Source: Shouchella shacheensis
GTDB lineage: Bacteria; Bacillota; Bacilli; Bacillales; Bacillaceae_D
Direction: 5' to 3'
Length of the DNA: 64,000 nt
NCBI RefSeq assembly: GCF_001484965.1
Contig: NZ_LLYY01000003.1
Span: 1-64,000, forward strand
The position numbers and the translations under genes are program-made. The notes beneath the pieces are model-generated. The model saw only the letters and a program-made list of their open reading frames with translations, was not told the DNA's origin and searched no databases. Positions 17,843-26,094 of the stretch are shown here, one piece after another (position 1 is the stretch's first letter; the number at the start of each line of letters is the position of its first letter).

Positions 17843-20272
17843 GTGAAAGAGAAAGTCGTTTTAATTGGGAATGGAATGGCTGGCATTCGTACGCTTGAAG
17901 AGATGATTAAGAAAGAACCAAACCGCTTTCAGTTTACGGTATTCGGGGAAGAGGCGCATCCAAACTATAACCGGATTCTTCTTTCCTCTGTGTTGCAAGG
18001 GGACGCAAGTGTCGATGACATTGTTCTCAATGATTATGGTTGGTACGAAAACAATAAAATTGAACTCTTTGTGGGAGATGCCATAGAACGCGTAAATACC
18101 GAAAAACAAGTCGTTTACAGCACAAACGGTGTAGAGCGTTCGTACGATCGCTTGATTTTCGCTACAGGGTCGAAACCGTTCATGTTGCCACTGCCGGGAG
18201 CAGACAAAGAAGGAGTCATTGCCTTTCGCAATATCCACGACTGCGAAACGATGATCGAAACCGCAAAATCGCACAAAAAAGCAGTGGTGATTGGCGGTGG
18301 GTTGTTAGGGCTTGAAGCCGCTCGTGGCTTGCTGAACTTGAACATGGACGTAGACGTTATCCACATTGCAGACTATTTGATGGAGCGACAGCTCGATGCG
18401 GAAGCCGGAAAGATGTTAAAGGAAGAACTGGAAGCGCAGGGAATGCGGTTTCACTTAAACAAACATACGGAAAGAATCACGGGGCGAAAGCGTGTCACGG
18501 GAATGACGTTTAAGGATGGAACGACGCTTGATACCGATCTTGTTGTTATGGCTGTTGGAATTAGGCCGAATGTCAAGCTAGCTGAGGAAACGGGACTTGA
18601 GATTGGGCGAGCGATACTTGTGAATGACCACATGGAAACCAGCCATAAAAATGTTTACGCTGTTGGCGAGTGCGCCGAGCACCGCGGAATTGTTTATGGG
18701 CTCGTCGCTCCGCTTTATGAACAAGGAAAAGTGCTCGCCTCCCACGTTTGTGCTCAGGATCAAGAGAGTCTTCCCGGCTATCAAGGTTCCATTGTCTACA
18801 CGCAGTTAAAAGTGTCTGGCGTCGACGTTTTTTCAGCCGGTGAATTTATGGATAGCGATGAGACCAAGTCGATTCGTGTGCATGATGAGTTTGAAGGCAT
18901 CTTCAAGAAAGTTGTTGTCAGAGACAATCACGTCGTGGGCGCTGTTCTGTTTGGGGATACGGGGGATTCTCCTCGACTGCTATCCATGATGCGATCGGGG
19001 CAGGATATTTCCGCGATGAGCAAAGTCGCCATTCTCCCTTCCGAGTCAGGAGAAGAAAATAAGGAATCGGCGATCGCGAGCATGCATGCCGATGAAACGG
19101 TTTGTGGCTGTAATGGGGTAACCAAGGGTGACATCGTTGCGGCTATTCAGGATCAAGGACTAACAACGGTCAACGAAGTCAAACAGTGTACCAATGCCTC
19201 TCGCTCCTGTGGCGGGTGCAAACCGCAAGTGGCGGAACTGTTGGCACTTACAACGGGTGAAGACGCCTCAAAGTCGAAAGAACCCATGTGCGAATGCACC
19301 GAGTATGCACATGAAGAAGTGGTCGCCTCTATTCGAGAAATGGGCCTCACGTACGTGCGCGAAGTCATGAATGTACTCGATTGGAAGAGCGAGGAAGGCT
19401 GCTCCAAATGCCGGCCGGCGCTGAACTATTATCTAGGACTTGTAAATCCTTTACAGTATGAAGATGATGCCAATTCAAGATTTATCAATGAACGTGTACA
19501 TGCCAATATTCAAAACGACGGCACGTTTTCTGTGGTCCCAAGAATGTATGGGGGCGTCACAAATTCGGAGCAGCTTCGCAAAATTGCCGATGTCGCCGAT
19601 GAATATAAGGTGCCGTTGTTAAAAGTCACAGGTGGGCAGCGGATTGATCTACTCGGGATCGAAAAAGAGGATTTACCGAATGTGTGGAAAAAACTTGGGA
19701 TGCGCTCTGGCTACGCCTACGGCAAAACGCTACGAACAGTGAAAACGTGCGTCGGCAAAGACTTTTGCCGTTTTGGAACCCAAGATTCCATTGGGCTCGG
19801 AATTCAAATGGAGAAGAAGTATGAAGGCCTAAACACCCCTCATAAAGTCAAAATGGCCGTCTCTGCCTGTCCTAGAAACTGCGCCGAATCCGGAATTAAA
19901 GATGTGGGTATCGTCGGTGTCGAAGGGGCATGGGAAATTTATGTCGGTGGGAATGGGGGCGTGGACCTGAAGAGTGCCGAACTGCTCTGTAAAGTGAAAA
20001 CGTCTGAAGAAGTCCTTGAGAACATTAGTGCATTCTTGCAGCACTACCGCGAGCAAGCGAGATACTTAGAGCGTACTTCTCACTGGATCAATCGCGTCGG
20101 GCTTGAGTCGATCAAGAAAGTGGTGCTCGGAGACGAGGAAGAACGAATGGCACTTATCGAACGTATGGAAATTGCCTTACAAGACCATGAGGACCCGTGG
20201 ACAGACATTGCCCAGAGCAACGAGAAGCAAAAAGAGCTATTTGAAAAGAAAAACGTCACTGTGATGAGCTAA
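17843..20272 (+). CDS. nasD: Assimilatory nitrite reductase [NAD(P)H] large subunit
   Basis: 809-residue NirB/NasD that reduces nitrite to ammonium with NAD(P)H. Domains in order: FAD/NAD oxidoreductase (1-390; GNGMAGIRTLEE, GGGLLGLEAARG), two BFD-type [2Fe-2S] modules (about 415-470, CGC...SCGGCKP, and about 480-535, with CSKCRPAL), a ferredoxin-like half domain, and the siroheme/[4Fe-4S] domain with ligands TCVGKDFC (about 636-642) and ACPRNC (about 676-681). Start is GTG 17843 behind AAAGGAG. It lies 23 bases after nasF and 13 before nasE. Confidence 0.96.
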   Translation: MKEKVVLIGNGMAGIRTLEEMIKKEPNRFQFTVFGEEAHPNYNRILLSSVLQGDASVDDIVLNDYGWYENNKIELFVGDAIERVNTEKQVVYSTNGVERSYDRLIFATGSKPFMLPLPGADKEGVIAFRNIHDCETMIETAKSHKKAVVIGGGLLGLEAARGLLNLNMDVDVIHIADYLMERQLDAEAGKMLKEELEAQGMRFHLNKHTERITGRKRVTGMTFKDGTTLDTDLVVMAVGIRPNVKLAEETGLEIGRAILVNDHMETSHKNVYAVGECAEHRGIVYGLVAPLYEQGKVLASHVCAQDQESLPGYQGSIVYTQLKVSGVDVFSAGEFMDSDETKSIRVHDEFEGIFKKVVVRDNHVVGAVLFGDTGDSPRLLSMMRSGQDISAMSKVAILPSESGEENKESAIASMHADETVCGCNGVTKGDIVAAIQDQGLTTVNEVKQCTNASRSCGGCKPQVAELLALTTGEDASKSKEPMCECTEYAHEEVVASIREMGLTYVREVMNVLDWKSEEGCSKCRPALNYYLGLVNPLQYEDDANSRFINERVHANIQNDGTFSVVPRMYGGVTNSEQLRKIADVADEYKVPLLKVTGGQRIDLLGIEKEDLPNVWKKLGMRSGYAYGKTLRTVKTCVGKDFCRFGTQDSIGLGIQMEKKYEGLNTPHKVKMAVSACPRNCAESGIKDVGIVGVEGAWEIYVGGNGGVDLKSAELLCKVKTSEEVLENISAFLQHYREQARYLERTSHWINRVGLESIKKVVLGDEEERMALIERMEIALQDHEDPWTDIAQSNEKQKELFEKKNVTVMS

Positions 20273-20285
20273 GGAGGCAAACAAC

Positions 20286-20615
20286 ATGGCACAAGTGCAA
20301 ACAGGCAAGAAGGTGTTCGTGGCCGATCGAAGGGAACTATCTGCTGGCCTTGGTAAAAAAGTCGTCGTTGATGGGAAGGAACTGGCTCTCTTTTTACAAG
20401 AAGACGGCGGCGTTCACGCGATCGAAAACAGCTGCCCTCATAAAGGAGGGCCCCTATCAGAAGGGATTGTCAGCGGTGACCACGTCTATTGCCCGCTACA
20501 CGACTGGAAGATTAGCACAAAAACAGGGGAAGCAGGAGGGGCAGATGAAGGATGTGTCGAGTGCTTTGAGGTAGAGATTAAGGATGAGCAGGTGTTTGTG
20601 TTTTTAAAAGGGTAG
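20286..20615 (+). CDS. nasE: Nitrite reductase small subunit, Rieske type
   Basis: 109-residue NirD/NasE partner of NasD. It is a Rieske-fold protein; the [2Fe-2S] ligand pairs CPH (about residue 47) and CPLH (about 66) are both present. It follows nasD by 13 bases with AAGGAGG before the ATG, and closes the operon at a terminator. No nitrate reductase (nasBC) is in the window, so the cluster as seen handles nitrite only. Confidence 0.94.
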   Translation: MAQVQTGKKVFVADRRELSAGLGKKVVVDGKELALFLQEDGGVHAIENSCPHKGGPLSEGIVSGDHVYCPLHDWKISTKTGEAGGADEGCVECFEVEIKDEQVFVFLKG

Positions 20616-20621
20616 AAGAGT

Positions 20622-20652
20622 AAAAACCAGGTCCTTTTGGGCCTGGTTTTTT
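20622..20652 (+). terminator. Intrinsic terminator after nasE
   Basis: AAAACCAGG / CCTGGTTTT with a 10-base loop and T-run. Confidence 0.9.
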
Positions 20653-20774
20653 GTTGTGTGGTTAGGGGAGAAATTTTGAAAAAGGCGAGTGGTGAAGGCA
20701 GGTAAGATAAGAAAAAAGACAACGGAGCTCAGGGGCCGTTGTCTAAATCTTTTCTTTAAAAGTTTCTGCAAACC

Positions 20775-21614
20775 TCACTGAGCTTTCTTTAAGTTTGCCA
20801 TCTTTCCTTTTTTGTTCGATTCCTTGTTTCTATGCGTCAAGTAAAGGGCCATTCCTGTTAGTAGGAAGCCAGCAATGAGGTTTCCAATCAGCACAGGAAT
20901 TTGGTTCCACAACCACCAGTCCATCATTGTAACATCAGCACCAAGCATCATGCCGGCTGGGACGACGAACATGTTCACGACAGCATGTTCAAATCCTTGC
21001 GCAAAAAAGATTAAAATGGGAAGCCACATAGCAAAGATCTTGCCAATCGTGGAATTAGAGGTCATGGCCATTACAGCTCCAAAAGCAACCATCCAGTTAC
21101 ATAAGATCGCTTTAACGAATACGGTTCCCAGTCCAGCCCATCCAAGTGCGGCATACCCAATGGTCTTGGCTTCCGCGATCGAAACCATTTGGTCTGTCAC
21201 AGCGCTTGAGTCTACGCCTCCAAATTGTGTGGTCGCTAGGACAAATAAAAAGGCATAAAGGATACTGCCGATCAGATGACCAGCAATGACCCACACCCAA
21301 TTAGCGATCATTTGCGATAAGGAAACGTCTCCACTCATCCAAGCGGTGGGGATCAAGGCAAAGTTTCCGGTAACCAGTTCTAACCCTAGCAGAACGATCA
21401 TCACAAAGCCAACGGGAAAAAGTAACGCTCCTACAATCTCAGTGCCCGTTTGAAGGTTTGCGGTGAAGGCCAATGTAGCAGAGTAGCCTAGAAATACTCC
21501 TGCTAGTCCTCCTCTTATCAATAAATCTTTAATTGAAAGGTTGGCTTTCGTCTTCCCTGCTTGCACCATGGTTTCAACGACTTTACTAGGATTTACATTA
21601 TCCACATCACTCAT
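20775..21614 (-). CDS. Formate/nitrite transporter family channel (NirC/FocA-like)
   Basis: Pentameric membrane channel family; 279 residues with six hydrophobic helices and FNT hallmarks (ATLAFTANLQTG, LELVTGNFAL, AILCNWMVAFG, GFEHAVVNMF). Nitrite is the likely substrate since it converges on nasFDE; formate cannot be excluded. The start is uncertain: AGGAG directly abuts the ATG at 21614, which is too close, while an in-frame GTG at 21605 lies 9 bases from it and would remove three residues. Confidence 0.88.
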   Translation of the reverse strand: MSDVDNVNPSKVVETMVQAGKTKANLSIKDLLIRGGLAGVFLGYSATLAFTANLQTGTEIVGALLFPVGFVMIVLLGLELVTGNFALIPTAWMSGDVSLSQMIANWVWVIAGHLIGSILYAFLFVLATTQFGGVDSSAVTDQMVSIAEAKTIGYAALGWAGLGTVFVKAILCNWMVAFGAVMAMTSNSTIGKIFAMWLPILIFFAQGFEHAVVNMFVVPAGMMLGADVTMMDWWLWNQIPVLIGNLIAGFLLTGMALYLTHRNKESNKKGKMANLKKAQ

Positions 21615-21791
21615 CTCCTAACAACGTTTTAAACAGGTGATGCCTTCCCCATTTAGTTTGTAGTATGAAGTCTTTATGTGTTGTTGTCTTAATTTTCGTC
21701 ATGTTATCTGACGCCCTTTGTAAGGTTCCGAAAAGAAGAAGTATAAATCAGTATCTTCCACAAACACTAAGCGCGAAGGGAGTGAGCAGAA

Positions 21792-22220
21792 ATGCCACAG
21801 AATCTAAGCGACTTAATGTCAACGAATGTGTTCTCCGTAACTCCAGATCAGTCCATCCAAGAGGCGGCTACACTTATGAAAGAGCATGATGTTGGTTCCA
21901 TCCCCGTCGTTGAAAATGGACAACTTACAGGAATCATTACGGACCGTGATATCACCTTGCGCTCAACAGCAGCAGGCTCTTCTTCTGATGTTCCTGTGAG
22001 CGAGTGTATGTCAAGCCATATTACGTCGGCTACTTCCTCAATGGATGTGCACGAAGCGGCTGCTTTAATGGCAGAGCATCAAATCCACCGTTTGCCTGTC
22101 GTGGATAACGGACAATTAGTTGGTATGCTGGCCATTGGAGATTTAGCGACCCAAGACATTTACGAAAATGAAGCTGGGCAAGCTCTTCATGATATCTCAA
22201 AAAAAGAGGGGCTTTCCTAG
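21792..22220 (+). CDS. Tandem CBS-domain protein (YhcV-like)
   Basis: 142 residues, almost entirely two CBS domains (about 8-60 and 72-125; each has a VVENGQLTGIIT or VVDNGQLVGML core). CBS pairs bind adenosyl nucleotides; B. subtilis YhcV has the same architecture and no established function. The ATG follows GAAGGGAG at a normal distance. Monocistronic, with a terminator 5 bases after the stop. Confidence 0.88.
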   Translation: MPQNLSDLMSTNVFSVTPDQSIQEAATLMKEHDVGSIPVVENGQLTGIITDRDITLRSTAAGSSSDVPVSECMSSHITSATSSMDVHEAAALMAEHQIHRLPVVDNGQLVGMLAIGDLATQDIYENEAGQALHDISKKEGLS

Positions 22221-22224
22221 CATA

Positions 22225-22256
22225 GAAGGAGGATGTCGACATGGCGTCCTCCTTTT
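22225..22256 (+). terminator. Terminator after the CBS gene
   Basis: AAGGAGGA / TCCTCCTT stem, 13-base loop, TTTT tail. Confidence 0.65.
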
Positions 22257-22282
22257 GGCATTGTGGTGCAGACCATCAATCA

Positions 22283-22320
22283 AAATAAGGCATGGGAAAA
22301 CTCTCCCATGCCTCTTTTAA
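22283..22320 (-). terminator. Terminator of tlp, bidirectional shape
   Basis: GGCATGGGA / TCCCATGCC, 9 bp with a 6-base loop. On the minus strand it is followed by TTATTTTG and lies 24 bases past the tlp stop; on the + strand CTCTTTT follows. Confidence 0.8.
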
Positions 22321-22343
22321 AAAGTTTTTTGTTTAAAGGATGG

Positions 22344-22568
22344 TTATTGGTCACGGTCACTCACTTCATCTTTGATTTCTTCACGCATGGCTTCAATGCT
22401 TTCTTCACGACGCTTGTTTTTTGCTGCAATTTGTTGCTTTTCCTCTTCGCTCATTTCGTCTGCATGGGCTTTGACGTAGTCTCTGTCCTCATTCATGTTT
22501 TGCAAGGTGTGGCCGATGTTATTCTCAATTCTTTCTGGGTTGTTGGAACGGTCATCAGGTTTTGCCAT
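22344..22568 (-). CDS. tlp: Small acid-soluble spore protein Tlp
   Basis: 74-residue minor SASP of the Tlp family, made in the forespore. Recognised by PDDRSNNPERIENNIGHT near the N-terminus and the NKRREESIEAMREEI stretch near the C-terminus. The ATG at 22568 has AAAGGAGG about 9 bases upstream on the minus strand; the frame opens 17 codons earlier without one. Very hydrophilic, as expected. It diverges from the gene at 22712. Confidence 0.93.
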   Translation of the reverse strand: MAKPDDRSNNPERIENNIGHTLQNMNEDRDYVKAHADEMSEEEKQQIAAKNKRREESIEAMREEIKDEVSDRDQ

Positions 22569-22711
22569 TTTTTCATTCCTCCTTTGCCATGTAGGGGTAG
22601 TATGCCACCGGAATAGCATAAACTATGTGCAGGTTTGTCTCTGTAAACAAAAGCAAGCACTTAGGCATACGATGGGTAGGAAATTAACTCTCTGGGAGAG
22701 GAGGAGGCTAC

Positions 22712-23074
22712 TTGTACTACCCCCATTATCATTGCCCTGCATTTTATAACCGATTTCTGCCCTTGCGTCAATACCCACCAGTGGATACAACGAAACTTTC
22801 TCAATCTGTTAAAGAATTTCGGGAGTTGATGCAGCAAAGTGAACGATTATTAGATCGTTTGGGAGACACAGAATTTGCTTACACCCTTATGGAAGAGGCG
22901 CAGCAAGGGAATCAGTCCGAAGTGAACCGCTTAATTCGTTCTATTGCGGGTCTAACCGTGCCAACGGAAGTTCGCTATACCCCATCTGGGATTATTTTTG
23001 ATCTTCAGTCTTCTGCTTTTAGCGAAGGCTCTGATTGCTGTACGTTGCGAATGACCCTCAAATGGGGACAGTGA
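22712..23074 (+). CDS. Conserved-looking Bacillaceae hypothetical protein
   Basis: 120 residues; I cannot name the family. The N-terminus is Tyr/His/Pro/Cys-rich (MYYPHYHCPAFYNRF), the middle a charged helical region (about 25-80), and the C-terminus a predicted beta segment (EVRYTPSGIIFDLQSS, CCTLRMTLKW). The start is TTG 22712 directly behind GAGGAGG. It is divergent from tlp. The Tyr/Pro-rich start is reminiscent of spore-surface proteins, which is speculation. Confidence 0.7.
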   Translation: MYYPHYHCPAFYNRFLPLRQYPPVDTTKLSQSVKEFRELMQQSERLLDRLGDTEFAYTLMEEAQQGNQSEVNRLIRSIAGLTVPTEVRYTPSGIIFDLQSSAFSEGSDCCTLRMTLKWGQ

Positions 23075-23160
23075 AAACCGTTTCTTCCGAAAGGATAAGT
23101 CTTTCGCTCGAGTGCGATGGAGTGGAAGGCTTTTTGTGTTGCTGGCCTCTTTTAGCGTGA

Positions 23161-23188
23161 ATGCTTCACCCGTAACATTGTGAAGCAT
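23161..23188. other. Hairpin before the 43-residue membrane peptide
   Basis: ATGCTTCAC / GTGAAGCAT, 9 bp perfect, 10-base loop, no T-run. It ends about 13 bases before the ribosome site of the next gene, so a leader structure or binding site is possible. Confidence 0.5.
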
Positions 23189-23219
23189 AGAATAGGAGGA
23201 GAAAGGAGGAACAAAACTC

Positions 23220-23351
23220 ATGGAAGAAAAAGAGGCTTTAACACACGAACTTACCATAAATGGTTTATTTTTAATCGGATCTTCCTTATTTTTCATTGGT
23301 GCCATTTATGCTTTTGTCATTTCCTATCAAATGTATACTACGTTACGGTAG
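23220..23351 (+). CDS. 43-residue single-pass membrane peptide
   Basis: ATG at 23220 behind AAAGGAGG. The peptide has a charged start (MEEKEALTHEL), one hydrophobic helix (GLFLIGSSLFFIGAIYAFVI) and a short SYQMYTTLR tail. I do not recognise it; such peptides are common in sporulating bacilli. Support is the strong ribosome site and the typical membrane-peptide composition. Confidence 0.6.
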   Translation: MEEKEALTHELTINGLFLIGSSLFFIGAIYAFVISYQMYTTLR

Positions 23352-23470
23352 TTGTTGTTACTAATATATAGCTATGTGTATAGTACATAGGGGATGGGGA
23401 CCGCCTTTAAAGGCGCCATCTTCTTATGGGTGAATAAGTATGCCGCAAGTACAGGGGAAACTTAAGACGT

Positions 23471-23502
23471 AGAGACAACCAGGTCAAAGGTTGCCTCTTT
23501 TG
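23471..23502 (+). terminator. Intrinsic terminator
   Basis: GAGACAACC / GGTTGCCTC with one mismatch, then TTTT. It lies 120 bases past the 43-residue peptide gene and directly before repeat fragment G. Confidence 0.7.
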
Positions 23503-23539
23503 GTCAGCTCCGGCGGGGAGCAGCTGTCTACATGTTTCG
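23503..23539 (+). repeat. Terminator-linked repeat, decayed fragment G
   Basis: GTCAGCTCCGGCGGGGAGCA resembles the left end of the repeat and follows a terminator T-tract; a GTTTCGG is found at 23533. The rest is not recognisable. Confidence 0.45.
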
Positions 23540-23560
23540 GTATTTTGCAAAAGTAGCTGT

Positions 23561-24487
23561 TCACAATAGAATCTTTTCAACTTCGCCTATAAATGCCCAA
23601 TGATTAAGGTTTATCGCAATACGGGTGTTCTCTTTATGGCTCTTTGGGCGTGGATGATTATAGCACATCCCTTTGGCCTCCCCTGTATACTCTATAACGC
23701 TTGCCTCATAATAAATGTAATTGGCAATTTGGGGATTAGCGATTGCCATTAACGTAACCAGATCATGAATAGGTGCCCCGGGGAGCCCTGGTGTCCTCCT
23801 TTGGTAAGCCTTAAAATAATAGTCATAAATTGGTTTTATCAGAAACGCCAGTGGGTTATGTGCATTTTGAGCGAGGGCATCAACGAGTTCGGGCGTGAAG
23901 TAGGCGTGGTTGCTCGCATCCAATGGGATAATGGTCAGGTTATGGGCGGTTGTAAGAACAAAATTGGAAGACGATGGGTCTCCAAAGAAGTTCGCTTCCG
24001 CCACAGGAGTGACGTTGCCGGGAATAAAAAGCGCTCCCCCCATGATATAAAAGGAGCCGACCCGTTTCATCTGTTCTTCATACAAGATGAAGGCGATGGC
24101 GAGGGCTGTTGACCGGCCTATGTCTACGATGATCAGGTTTTCTTTGTGGCATTCAGTTAGGACGCGGATGGTATCAAAAGGATAGATCGGAAACGTCATT
24201 GTGCTTGGAGGGCGAATGGGTCCAATACCACCATACCCGTGAATGTCTGGAGAATAGGTCGGCTCTTTGCATTGGACGGGCTTTGCAGCTCCTGGAATCA
24301 CAGGAATATGAGACTTTCCTGATAGCTGTAACAAATAGGCGGCATTGGCGGTTGCCTGTGCTCTTGAGACATTGCCGTAGCTTGTGACAATGCCTACAAG
24401 CTCAAGTTCAGGGTGCAAGAGTACATACATAATGGCAAACGTGTCATCAATCCCCGGGTCACAAAACAAAAGAACTTTTTTCGTCAT
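23561..24487 (-). CDS. Inosine/uridine-preferring nucleoside hydrolase family protein
   Basis: 308-residue protein of the IunH fold that should hydrolyse N-ribosidic bonds using a bound calcium. The N-terminal metal site reads LLFCDPGIDDTFA: the CDPGxDD Asp residues remain, but the first Asp of the usual DxDPGxDD motif is Phe. The C-terminal metal Asp is in APIHDLVTLMA (about residue 240). The usual GPLTN loop is replaced by DIGRSTALA. AAGGAG precedes the ATG on the minus strand. Monocistronic; substrate not predictable. Confidence 0.85.
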   Translation of the reverse strand: MTKKVLLFCDPGIDDTFAIMYVLLHPELELVGIVTSYGNVSRAQATANAAYLLQLSGKSHIPVIPGAAKPVQCKEPTYSPDIHGYGGIGPIRPPSTMTFPIYPFDTIRVLTECHKENLIIVDIGRSTALAIAFILYEEQMKRVGSFYIMGGALFIPGNVTPVAEANFFGDPSSSNFVLTTAHNLTIIPLDASNHAYFTPELVDALAQNAHNPLAFLIKPIYDYYFKAYQRRTPGLPGAPIHDLVTLMAIANPQIANYIYYEASVIEYTGEAKGMCYNHPRPKSHKENTRIAINLNHWAFIGEVEKILL

Positions 24488-24708
24488 AGGCAGCTCCTTT
24501 TCCGTAATTCCTCCCTATTTTATATGATCCATACCAAAGAATGATGAAAGGCTTCCCTCACTTTCCTGTTCAAATTCCTATGAAAAACTGGCGCTCATTG
24601 GCTTGCTTCACATAATTTTGTCCAAAAAGGGCATGATTTAAGGGGTAATACCACCTTTTTTGCTGGGGCAGGATAAAAAAGTAACAGTAAAAAAAGGGGG
24701 GTGAGGGG

Positions 24709-25779
24709 ATGCGGTACATTAGCGCATTGATTATAAAAGTTATTTTGATGACCGCAATTTTATGGATTGTTTTGGGAGGAGTTTTTAATGTCTCCATGGC
24801 GGGGGTTTTGACGATAACGGTCGTGCTAACCGCTCTGTCGTTTATACTGGGAGATTTATATGTTTTGCCGAAATACGGAAATATGGCAGCGATCACCGTA
24901 GATTTTGGTCTAGCATTGGCAGGGATCTGGGTATTGGGAGCCTTACTGTTTGGGTCAACAGAGCTGTTTGGAGAAGCTGCGTTGACGGCAGCAGCGATGA
25001 TCTCGGTTGGAGAATGGTTTCTTCACCGGTATATGAAAACCCATGTTTTCAAAAATGAACCTTCAAGCACTGAGAAGGAAAGGTTTCCAAGATACCAGTT
25101 GCAAACGGAATTTGGCTCCGAAATGGGAATGAATGGTTCTTATTTTGAGGAACACGGCGCGCATAAAACAACAGGGGAGAGCAAATGTTATAAAGGTGGC
25201 GGTCATCATAGAAGATGCGGCGAACCACATCGAATGCACAAAATCGAGGAGGATGTATCCATGAGCGAAATCATTAAATCGAAAGTCACCAAAGAGGTAG
25301 CGGACACGGAGGTTGCCCAAGAGTTGACGGCATTAAAACAGCAATTAAAACAAGTACAGCAACAGCAAGCAGGCAGCCAACAGTCAACAGCACAACAGTC
25401 ATCAGGCCAGCAATCATCCAGCCAACAACAGCCATCCAACCAACAGTTGAATTCGTTGCTTCAACAACTTCAGCAATTCAGTGGACAAACCACTCAACAA
25501 AGTCAACAAGCGGATCAGCAACTTCAACAGTCGATTCAACAAGCGGTTGACACGCTCAACCAAGGGTTGCAAACGGTCCAGTCTAATCAAGCCTTGAACC
25601 AAGTAAATTCAGCGTTAAAACAAGCGGAAAACCAATTAAATCAGATCGGTCAGCAATCGCAACAAAAACAGGCTCAACAACAACAAGGACAACAAGGCCA
25701 GCAAGCACAGATGGGTCAGCAAGGTCAACAAGGCCAAATGGGTCAGCAAGGAACTCAGGCTACGCAAAGCTTCCAGTAA
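24709..25779 (+). CDS. DUF2512 membrane protein fused in frame to a Gln-rich domain
   Basis: 356 residues. Residues 1-110 are a DUF2512 (YndM-type) module of four transmembrane helices (LYVLPKYGNMAAITVDFGLA is typical), then a His/Cys-bearing linker (about 130-180, GGGHHRRCGE). Residues 185-356 contain about 66 Gln in 172 (38%), with GQQGQQ and MGQQGQQ repeats. A strong internal ribosome site and ATG at 25261 allow a separate 172-residue Gln-rich protein. Whether this is one gene or two fused by loss of a stop is open. Start ATG 24709 behind a GGGGGGTGAGGGG tract. Confidence 0.75.
   Translation: MRYISALIIKVILMTAILWIVLGGVFNVSMAGVLTITVVLTALSFILGDLYVLPKYGNMAAITVDFGLALAGIWVLGALLFGSTELFGEAALTAAAMISVGEWFLHRYMKTHVFKNEPSSTEKERFPRYQLQTEFGSEMGMNGSYFEEHGAHKTTGESKCYKGGGHHRRCGEPHRMHKIEEDVSMSEIIKSKVTKEVADTEVAQELTALKQQLKQVQQQQAGSQQSTAQQSSGQQSSSQQQPSNQQLNSLLQQLQQFSGQTTQQSQQADQQLQQSIQQAVDTLNQGLQTVQSNQALNQVNSALKQAENQLNQIGQQSQQKQAQQQQGQQGQQAQMGQQGQQGQMGQQGTQATQSFQ
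25246..25263 (+). promoter_or_regulatory. Internal Shine-Dalgarno and ATG inside the DUF2512/Gln-rich frame
   Basis: GAGGAGG (25246-25252) lies 8 bases before ATG 25261, which is in frame (codon 185). The product would begin MSEIIKSKVTKEVADTEVAQ. Confidence 0.65.
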
Positions 25780-25792
25780 GGTTCGCGCATTT

Positions 25793-26026
25793 TTACGAAA
25801 CAAGAACCATCCCCAGTCGGTCAGCTGGGGATGGTTTAATTTTTTTCTTTAAGATTTCGTTGAACTTGTAACCTGCGGCGGCGCCGTAGATGAATGTATT
25901 GAAAAAAGTCACGCCTGTAAGCAAACGAAAAAAGGCAATGGTCAACGGTGGCAAGTTAGTAATCGCTTTTCCTGTAAGGTATTTCCCGCAAATCACAACA
26001 AACATCAATAAAAGAGAAGCGTACAC
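25793..26026 (-). pseudogene. Truncated EamA/DMT-type permease remnant
   Basis: A 77-codon minus-strand frame whose first 40 residues (KYLTGKAITNLPPLTIAFFR) look like the first helices of a drug/metabolite transporter of the EamA family, normally about 300 residues. It then loses similarity and reads into the terminator of the neighbouring gene. It looks like the stub left by a deletion. The family call rests on my recognition of the helix 1-2 pattern. Confidence 0.35.
25806..25847 (+). terminator. Intrinsic terminator after the Gln-rich gene
   Basis: ACCATCCCCAG / CTGGGGATGGT, 11 bp with an 8-base loop, then TTAATTTTTTT. Confidence 0.92.
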
Positions 26027-26094
26027 GAACCCCTTTTACGAACCGATCGTTCAACTTGGACGATGGGGGTATCAACCCTTGAACGCTCGGTTAA

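Noticed and set aside
22233-22616. 127-codon + strand frame with hydrophobic stretches
   Set aside because: It is the reverse of tlp, which has family match and ribosome site; the hydrophobicity comes from antisense of a charged protein.
25206-25439. Cys/Leu-rich minus-strand frames opposite the Gln-rich region
   Set aside because: They are antisense readings of CAA/CAG repeats; no start signals.
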